Shown here: positions 1 through 3,656 of the stretch, in pieces
Layout of the letters: each line of letters opens with the position of its first letter
How positions within the stretch are numbered: the stretch's first letter is position 1
Source: CAZOBJ01 sp964577825
Lineage (GTDB): Bacteria > Planctomycetota > SZUA-567 > JAFGNG01
NCBI GenBank assembly: GCA_964577825.1
Contig: CAZOBJ010000140.1
Coordinates: 1-6,546 of the forward strand
Reading direction: 5' to 3'
Length of the DNA stretch: 6,546 nt
Notes under the pieces: model-generated
Told to the model about the DNA's origin: nothing
What the model saw: only the letters and a program-made list of their open reading frames with translations
Database searches by the model: none
Position numbers and translations under genes: made by a program

Positions 1-1464
1 CGCGGGTTCACGCCGGACATCTACGTGGACCTGAAAGGCCCGTCAAGCGGCGGGTCGCTCGTCGAGCACCCGGTGGACGTGGTTGAGCACCTGGCAAAGC
101 GCGGCGGGCTGGCGGCCGCGGACATCGACAGCGCGAGCCTGACCACCGCCGAGGCCGCGCGATCCGGGTACAAGTGCGCGTTTGTCCTGCCCGAGGGCCG
201 GGGCCGGTTCTCGGACCGGCTCGCGGAGATCGCCACCCAGTGCGCCTTGGCAATCGACTGGACGCAGGGCACGCTGCGCATGGTCACGTTCTACAACGAC
301 CTGGACACCCGCCCGGCGGACAAGACGCTCTCCACCGGCGACAGGTCCGAGGACTCCTACCGCGAGGACCGGCCAGGAATCACGGCGGTCACGACCAAGC
401 TCACGGCCACCTGGCAGGATCAAGAGGGCGTGAGCCGCGAGGTGGCGGTGCGCGATGCGGACGCGGCGGCCATTGCCGGACTCTTGAATGAGAGCATGGA
501 CTTCTGGGCGTACAGCTACCGCGAGCCCGTCAAGGCGCAGGCCGACTGGTGGCTGTATCGCAAGCGGTACACGCCGCTCACCGTGACCCTGGACGGATTC
601 CTGGACGTGCTCGACCTCGTGCCCGGCGACTTGGTGACCGTGGGCACGGACGCGGGGTGGCTGAAGGAACTGACAGTGCGACCGGGCGCGGGCGACGGCG
701 CGCCGGACCGGATCGCCCTGGCCGTGGACGTACCGCCGGATGACTTCTACGACGATACGTACACGTTCGGCAACCCGACCTATGCCGCGCCGACCGAGCC
801 GAGCGACGAGGAGAATGCGCCCGACGACCCGTACGAGGACGGCGGATGGGACGGGAGCATCCCGACCTGGACCGGCGAGCCGTACCCCACGACCACGGCT
901 ACCGCGCCGCCGACGCCGACCGAGTTCCCGACCGCAACGGCTGAGGCTACGCAGACGGACCCGCCGACGCCTACGCCGACCCCGACGCCTACGCCTACGC
1001 CGACGCCGACCCCGACGCCTACGCCTACGCCGACGCCGACCCCGACGCCTACGCCGACGCCGACCCCGACGCCTACGCCGACGCCTACGCCCGAGTGCCC
1101 CGAGACCTGCTCCGAGTGCGATGACGCCTATGCAATGGATATCACCCTGGATACCTGCCCGGACTGCGGAGAGATGTCCGGTACATTCGACGTGACCCGG
1201 ATTGCCGGGCCGGACGGATGCGATTATGGGGTCCTCAACACGCTCTGGGACGGCACGGCCAGTTGCTCTCTAGAGGCCGATATTGACCTGGGGTGTGCGG
1301 GCGGCGAGTGGGGTTTTGCGTTGCTCGTCACTGACTACATAACAGGTGGAACGCCCACGTACACGGCGGAATACACCAAGACGGCCAGCAGCTGTCCGGA
1401 CGGTACGTATAACCTGGGTGCGAACACAGGCTGCACTTGGCCGTCCACCCTGACGGTGTACTGA
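1..1464 (+). CDS. Phage tail-associated protein, 5'-truncated, with Pro-Thr linker and Cys-rich C-terminal domain
   Basis: The frame is open from base 1 and no ribosome site precedes the GTG at 25, so the true start lies upstream; 487 residues are visible. Residues 1-245 resemble the hub or tip proteins of tailed phages: a DVVEHLAKRGGL segment followed by DIDSASL, then a mixed alpha/beta region with the WLYRKRYTPLTVTL and PGDLVTVG pieces common near the end of such domains. Residues 246-320 are acidic and then Pro/Thr-rich. Residues 322-363 are 21 Pro-Thr dipeptides. The last 120 or so residues contain ten cysteines (including CPETCSEC and TCPDC) and many Thr, Gly and Tyr, as in small disulfide- or metal-stabilised beta domains. 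The likely role is a structural tail-tip component with a stalk and an exposed terminal domain, perhaps for host binding. The tail assignment rests on recognition without a database search. The stalk and binding roles are inference. Confidence 0.62.
   Translation, partial: RGFTPDIYVDLKGPSSGGSLVEHPVDVVEHLAKRGGLAAADIDSASLTTAEAARSGYKCAFVLPEGRGRFSDRLAEIATQCALAIDWTQGTLRMVTFYNDLDTRPADKTLSTGDRSEDSYREDRPGITAVTTKLTATWQDQEGVSREVAVRDADAAAIAGLLNESMDFWAYSYREPVKAQADWWLYRKRYTPLTVTLDGFLDVLDLVPGDLVTVGTDAGWLKELTVRPGAGDGAPDRIALAVDVPPDDFYDDTYTFGNPTYAAPTEPSDEENAPDDPYEDGGWDGSIPTWTGEPYPTTTATAPPTPTEFPTATAEATQTDPPTPTPTPTPTPTPTPTPTPTPTPTPTPTPTPTPTPTPTPTPTPECPETCSECDDAYAMDITLDTCPDCGEMSGTFDVTRIAGPDGCDYGVLNTLWDGTASCSLEADIDLGCAGGEWGFALLVTDYITGGTPTYTAEYTKTASSCPDGTYNLGANTGCTWPSTLTVY
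964..1089 (+). repeat. Tandem 6-bp repeat encoding (Pro-Thr)x21, with a higher-order 30/24-bp pattern
   Basis: This is 126 bp of uninterrupted Pro-Thr codons. With A=CCGACG, B=CCTACG and C=CCGACC, the unit order is A B C A B B A C A B B A C A B A C A B A B. A 30-bp block (C A B B A) therefore occurs twice and is followed by a 24-bp block (C A B A) twice. The pattern points to growth by slippage or unequal recombination of multi-unit blocks. The synonymous variation helps keep the reading frame. In the protein it forms an extended, rigid, possibly glycosylated linker between the tail domain and the Cys-rich domain. Confidence 0.97.
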
Positions 1465-1469
1465 GGAGG
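1464..1469 (+). promoter_or_regulatory. Ribosome binding site AGGAGG overlapping the upstream stop codon
   Basis: The AGGAGG begins on the last base of the tail gene's TGA stop and lies 6 nt before the ATG at 1476. It fixes that ATG as the start in preference to the upstream in-frame GTG at 1437, which would overlap the tail gene. It also suggests coupled translation. Confidence 0.85.
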
Positions 1470-1475
1470 AACGCT

Positions 1476-1883
1476 ATGGCATTGACCGGAACCGGACTCG
1501 CACGGCTGCGCGTGTGCCACCAGTGTTTGAACTGGTACGCGCGGTCGGGCAACGTGGAGAAGTGGCCGCACTGCGATGCGGTTGACCCGCCCGTTGAGCT
1601 GAGCCGCGAGACCATGGAGGGGCCGGACACGAACTGCCCACGCGGCAAGTGGGCGGGCCTGGACCCCGTGGACCTGGAGGCCGAGGCGGACGCACGCAAG
1701 GCCGACAAGATCAATAGACAGACCGAGGCGTGGGAGCGGATCGTGGACGACGTGCTGCCCGGCGAGACATCCACCCAGACGCGCCGTCGGCTCGACAAGC
1801 TCGTCGCGCGCGGCCTGATCCTGACCGAGACCGCGCAGAACGTGGAGGCGTATGTCGCCGACCGCAACGCCGCGGAACTGTAG
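1476..1883 (+). CDS. Small four-cysteine protein, putative zinc-binding, unknown function
   Basis: This gene encodes 135 residues. The N-terminal third has a C14-x2-C17 knuckle (CHQC), then H32-C33 and C54 in a TNCPRGKW segment. This four-cysteine layout is typical of a compact zinc-binding fold, and Trp20, Trp30 and Trp59 sit near the ligands. From about residue 63 the chain becomes charged and helical (DLEAEADARKADKINRQTE), and a second helical segment at about 95-132 may mediate assembly. The gene starts 12 bp after the tail gene's stop, behind an AGGAGG site, and ends in a TAG that is part of the next gene's site, so it belongs to the same transcription unit. I do not recognise a named family. 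Short Cys-rich proteins after tail genes are common in phages of GC-rich bacteria, and a tail-assembly or accessory role is only a guess. Confidence 0.82.
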   Translation: MALTGTGLARLRVCHQCLNWYARSGNVEKWPHCDAVDPPVELSRETMEGPDTNCPRGKWAGLDPVDLEAEADARKADKINRQTEAWERIVDDVLPGETSTQTRRRLDKLVARGLILTETAQNVEAYVADRNAAEL

Positions 1884-1887
1884 GAGG
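1882..1887 (+). promoter_or_regulatory. Ribosome binding site AGGAGG overlapping a TAG stop
   Basis: AGGAGG shares bases with the TAG at 1881-1883 and lies 6 nt before the ATG at 1894. It is the main support for calling the very short gene that follows. Confidence 0.85.
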
Positions 1888-1893
1888 CAGACC

Positions 1894-2028
1894 ATGCGAT
1901 GGGACTGGGACGACGACCTTGGGGGCCTGATGGCCTTGGCGTGGCTCGCGCTCGCGGTCGGGGTGCTTGTCGTGATCTCGATCCAGCTCACGGGCTGCGC
2001 GCCGTTGCCGTTCCAGCCGCTGCCGTAG
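1894..2028 (+). CDS. 44-residue membrane peptide or lipoprotein with Pro-rich tail
   Basis: The peptide has an acidic N-terminus (DWDDDLGG at 4-11), a strongly hydrophobic stretch at about residues 12-31, a lipobox-like LTGC at 32-35, and a short Pro-rich tail (APLPFQPLP). It could be a lipoprotein anchored through Cys35 or a single-span membrane peptide. The long acidic start before the hydrophobic segment is unusual for a lipoprotein signal, which normally begins with basic residues. A hydrophobic segment, lipobox and Pro-rich tail recall small spanin lipoproteins (Rz1 type). However, no Rz partner or endolysin is visible, so lysis function is not claimed. The gene has a canonical ribosome site and is packed 10 bp after the preceding stop. 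Its TAG stop forms part of the next gene's ribosome site. Confidence 0.72.
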   Translation: MRWDWDDDLGGLMALAWLALAVGVLVVISIQLTGCAPLPFQPLP

Positions 2029-2036
2029 GAGGAGGG
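2027..2036 (+). promoter_or_regulatory. Extended ribosome binding site AGGAGGAGGG selecting a GTG start
   Basis: This purine run overlaps the TAG stop at 2026-2028 and gives AGGAGG 7 nt before the GTG at 2040. No ATG is available there, so this site decides the GTG start. Confidence 0.75.
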
Positions 2037-2039
2037 ATC

Positions 2040-2210
2040 GTGAGAGCAAAGAATCGCCGAGTCCTGCGAGAGGCCCTGGCCGCACGCGCCAAGTTGGAGC
2101 GTCTTGGCCTGGCAACGGACGGTCCGGTCTACAGGTGCGCGCCGCCCTTTGCGCCCAGTCCCCGCAGTAGGAGAGGGCCATGTACCGCATGCTCGCCATC
2201 CTATGCTTAG
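2040..2210 (+). CDS. 56-residue basic peptide, unknown function, overlapping the next gene
   Basis: The start is GTG behind a very strong ribosome site. Residues 1-23 are basic and helix-forming (RAKNRRVLREALAARAKLER). The rest is Pro/Cys/Ser-rich with CAPPFAPSP and a CTAC pair near the end. The frame runs 31 bp into the following lipoprotein gene, and the last ten or so residues look low-complexity. A TAG at 2168-2170, immediately before the next start, sits in the neighbouring frame and would match the stop-in-ribosome-site pattern of the three preceding junctions. The real gene may therefore have ended there before a one-base frame change. No family is recognised. The N-terminal part is likely translated, and the C-terminal end is uncertain. 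Confidence 0.55.
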   Translation: MRAKNRRVLREALAARAKLERLGLATDGPVYRCAPPFAPSPRSRRGPCTACSPSYA

Positions 2211-2365
2211 CCGCGCTCGCCTGCGGGTGCCGGGAGATTCGCTACGGCGTGCGCGAGGGCGAGACCATCTTCCCCGAGCGGGTGTCCGAGACGTGCGAGC
2301 CGTTCTTCAAGGTGGATGTCCCGTTCGGCGGCGACAAGGACGAGTTGTTCGGAATGGAGGAGTAA
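2180..2365 (+). CDS. Small predicted lipoprotein, 61 residues
   Basis: The chain begins MYRMLAILCLAALACGC: a single Arg, a hydrophobic core at 4-14, and a lipobox-like ALAC with Cys15 as the likely lipidated residue (Cys17 is the alternative). The mature part is about 46 residues, polar and mildly acidic, with one further Cys at 39 and an acidic end (DKDELFGMEE). An AGGAG at 2169-2173 lies 6 nt before the ATG. The family is not recognised. A small phage-encoded lipoprotein could act in lysis or in superinfection exclusion at the envelope, but nothing here separates these options. The start lies inside the upstream 56-residue gene, which suggests coupled translation. Confidence 0.75.
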   Translation: MYRMLAILCLAALACGCREIRYGVREGETIFPERVSETCEPFFKVDVPFGGDKDELFGMEE

Positions 2366-2391
2366 GAGCCGCACCCTGCGCGGCCCGAAGG

Positions 2392-2412
2392 CCTGCGTAC
2401 CTACGCAGGTAC
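2392..2412 (+). other. Two overlapping, mutually exclusive hairpins in an intergenic gap
   Basis: The gap 2366-2481 contains CCTGCGTA (2392-2399) and TACGCAGG (2402-2409), an exact 8-bp inverted repeat with 2 nt between the arms (about 4 nt if the innermost pair opens). Shifted by a few bases, GTACCT (2397-2402) and AGGTAC (2407-2412) form a second exact 6-bp inverted repeat with a 4-nt loop. The two share bases and cannot form together. No T-run follows, so a classic intrinsic terminator is unlikely. It may be a protein-binding site, an mRNA stabiliser or an attenuating structure. Confidence 0.5.
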
Positions 2413-2481
2413 ATCGCTAGGGATGGGGCTGGGCGGAACGCGATAGGGTCGCGTGGGGCGCGGCACTTTGGAGGACCGATC

Positions 2482-2610
2482 ATGGCACGCGCACGACGGG
2501 GCAAGCGGGACGGAACCGGCCCGTACAAGACGAGCTACCAGCGGCGCACCAAGGGCAAGGGCAGGCGCGCAGAGCGCGGCGAGCCTTGCCCGAAGCAACG
2601 CAAGAGGTAA
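2482..2610 (+). CDS. 42-residue very basic peptide, unknown function
   Basis: The ATG at 2482 follows GGAGG (2470-2474) by 7 nt. The peptide has 17 Arg or Lys and only 3 acidic residues. It carries a KRDGTGPYK core at residues 8-16 and a C-terminal GEPCPKQRK segment with a single Cys36. This composition suggests binding to nucleic acid or another polyanion, or a flexible peptide that packs in the virion. The Gly-Thr-Gly-Pro-Tyr core looks conserved in style rather than random, and the strong ribosome site supports translation. I do not recognise a named family. It precedes the metallophosphoesterase gene by 26 bp and is probably co-transcribed with it. Confidence 0.72.
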   Translation: MARARRGKRDGTGPYKTSYQRRTKGKGRRAERGEPCPKQRKR

Positions 2611-2636
2611 ACCAGGACTCCGGAGGGGGAAGGCGT

Positions 2637-3641
2637 ATGAGCAAGCGAAGCCCGGCAGGCGAACTGGCGAGAGAATATGTCGCCCGGTTCCCGGCGACAG
2701 AAAACCGCCAGCTTGCCAAGATGCTCTGCCAGGACCATCCCCAGGTGTTCTATTCGCTGAACCAGGCCCGCACCAGGATTCGATACTACCGCAGCGCGCA
2801 GGGCGAGCACCATCGGGACGCCGTGGCGGAAAAGCAGTTCCATACGCCGAAGCCCCGCATCCCCCCGAGCGATGCCGAATCCTGGGAGCCCTATGAGCTG
2901 CCCGATATCACGGCGACCTGGGCCGTGTTCGCGGACCTGCATTGCCCGTACCACGACGTGGACGCGCTCACGCAAACCGTCAAGCACGCCAAGGCGCGAG
3001 GCGTGGACTCCCTGCTCTTCCTGGGCGACGTGAACGATTGCCACGAACTGAGCTCGTTCGAGAAGTCGCCCCTGCGGAGACGCTTCCGCGAGGAAATCGA
3101 CGTCACACAAGACTTGATCGAGGGGATTCGGGACTATCTCCAACCGGAGCGGACCATCTGGAAGGCGGGCAATCACGAGGACCGCTACCGGCGCTATCTG
3201 TGGAAGCACGCACCCGCCCTGTTCGGCGTCGAGAACTTCGAGTGGGACCGGCTGTGGGATCTAGAGAAGCGCGATATCGTCTGGGTCGGCGACCAGCGGA
3301 TTATCACCGCGGGCAAGCTCGCCCTGCTGCATGGGGACGAGTACATCCGCAACATGCTCTCGCCCGTGAACCCGGCGCGCGGGGTGTTCCTGCGCGGGCA
3401 CGAATGCGCCCTGGTCGCGCATAGCCACATCCCGAGCAGCCACAGCGAGAAGACGTTCCTCAACCGCGTGATTTCGACCTGGAGCATGGGATGCCTGTGC
3501 GATCTGCACCCGCAATACGCCAGGCTGAACCGCTGGCAGCACGGATATGCAATCGTCCATACCATGAAGCGGGAGTACGACGACCTCGACTGGGAAGTGG
3601 AGAACTTCAAGCTCGTCAACGGCCGCATGCGCCATGCGTAG
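2637..3641 (+). CDS. Phage-type calcineurin-like metallophosphoesterase
   Basis: This gene encodes 334 residues. The dinuclear metal site of calcineurin-like phosphoesterases is complete: D100-x-H102 (ADLHCPYHD), GD-x-x-D at 130-134 (GDVND), GNHED at 178-182, LLHGD with H232, and AHSH at 261-264 in place of the usual GHTH. The family hydrolyses phosphoesters (nucleotides, nucleic acid or phosphoproteins), and the substrate cannot be read from the sequence. Residues 7-55 form a helical region (ELAREYVARF, NRQLAKML, ARTRIRYYRS) that resembles the N-terminal segment of other phage phosphoesterases and could bind DNA. The ATG at 2637 is chosen over the in-frame ATG at 2586, because that one lies inside the preceding basic-peptide gene and GGAGG sits at 2622-2626. 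The stop is 15 bp from the glycosyltransferase start, so the two are probably co-transcribed. Confidence 0.9.
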   Translation: MSKRSPAGELAREYVARFPATENRQLAKMLCQDHPQVFYSLNQARTRIRYYRSAQGEHHRDAVAEKQFHTPKPRIPPSDAESWEPYELPDITATWAVFADLHCPYHDVDALTQTVKHAKARGVDSLLFLGDVNDCHELSSFEKSPLRRRFREEIDVTQDLIEGIRDYLQPERTIWKAGNHEDRYRRYLWKHAPALFGVENFEWDRLWDLEKRDIVWVGDQRIITAGKLALLHGDEYIRNMLSPVNPARGVFLRGHECALVAHSHIPSSHSEKTFLNRVISTWSMGCLCDLHPQYARLNRWQHGYAIVHTMKREYDDLDWEVENFKLVNGRMRHA

Positions 3642-3656
3642 GGGACAGGAAAAAAC

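Noticed and set aside
964..1089. The hexamer tract as a replication iteron
   Set aside because: It encodes a continuous Pro-Thr linker in a tail gene, and no replication protein or AT-rich unwinding region is nearby.
740..1195. Arg/Pro-rich plus-strand frame over the Pro-Thr repeat
   Set aside because: The repeat read in another frame gives a low-complexity Arg/Pro/Leu chain. There is no ribosome site, and the tail frame is continuous through it.
1335..1991. 218- and 179-codon open frames on the minus strand
   Set aside because: They overlap the four-cysteine gene and the tail-protein end, which have strong ribosome sites and coherent products. No motif supports the minus strand.
2104..2610. 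Long in-frame upstream extension of the 42-residue peptide
   Set aside because: The extension crosses the lipoprotein gene in another frame and is low-complexity. GGAGG at 2470-2474 supports the ATG at 2482 instead.
2535..3209. 224-codon open frame on the minus strand
   Set aside because: It is antisense to the metallophosphoesterase, which carries all family motifs on the plus strand.
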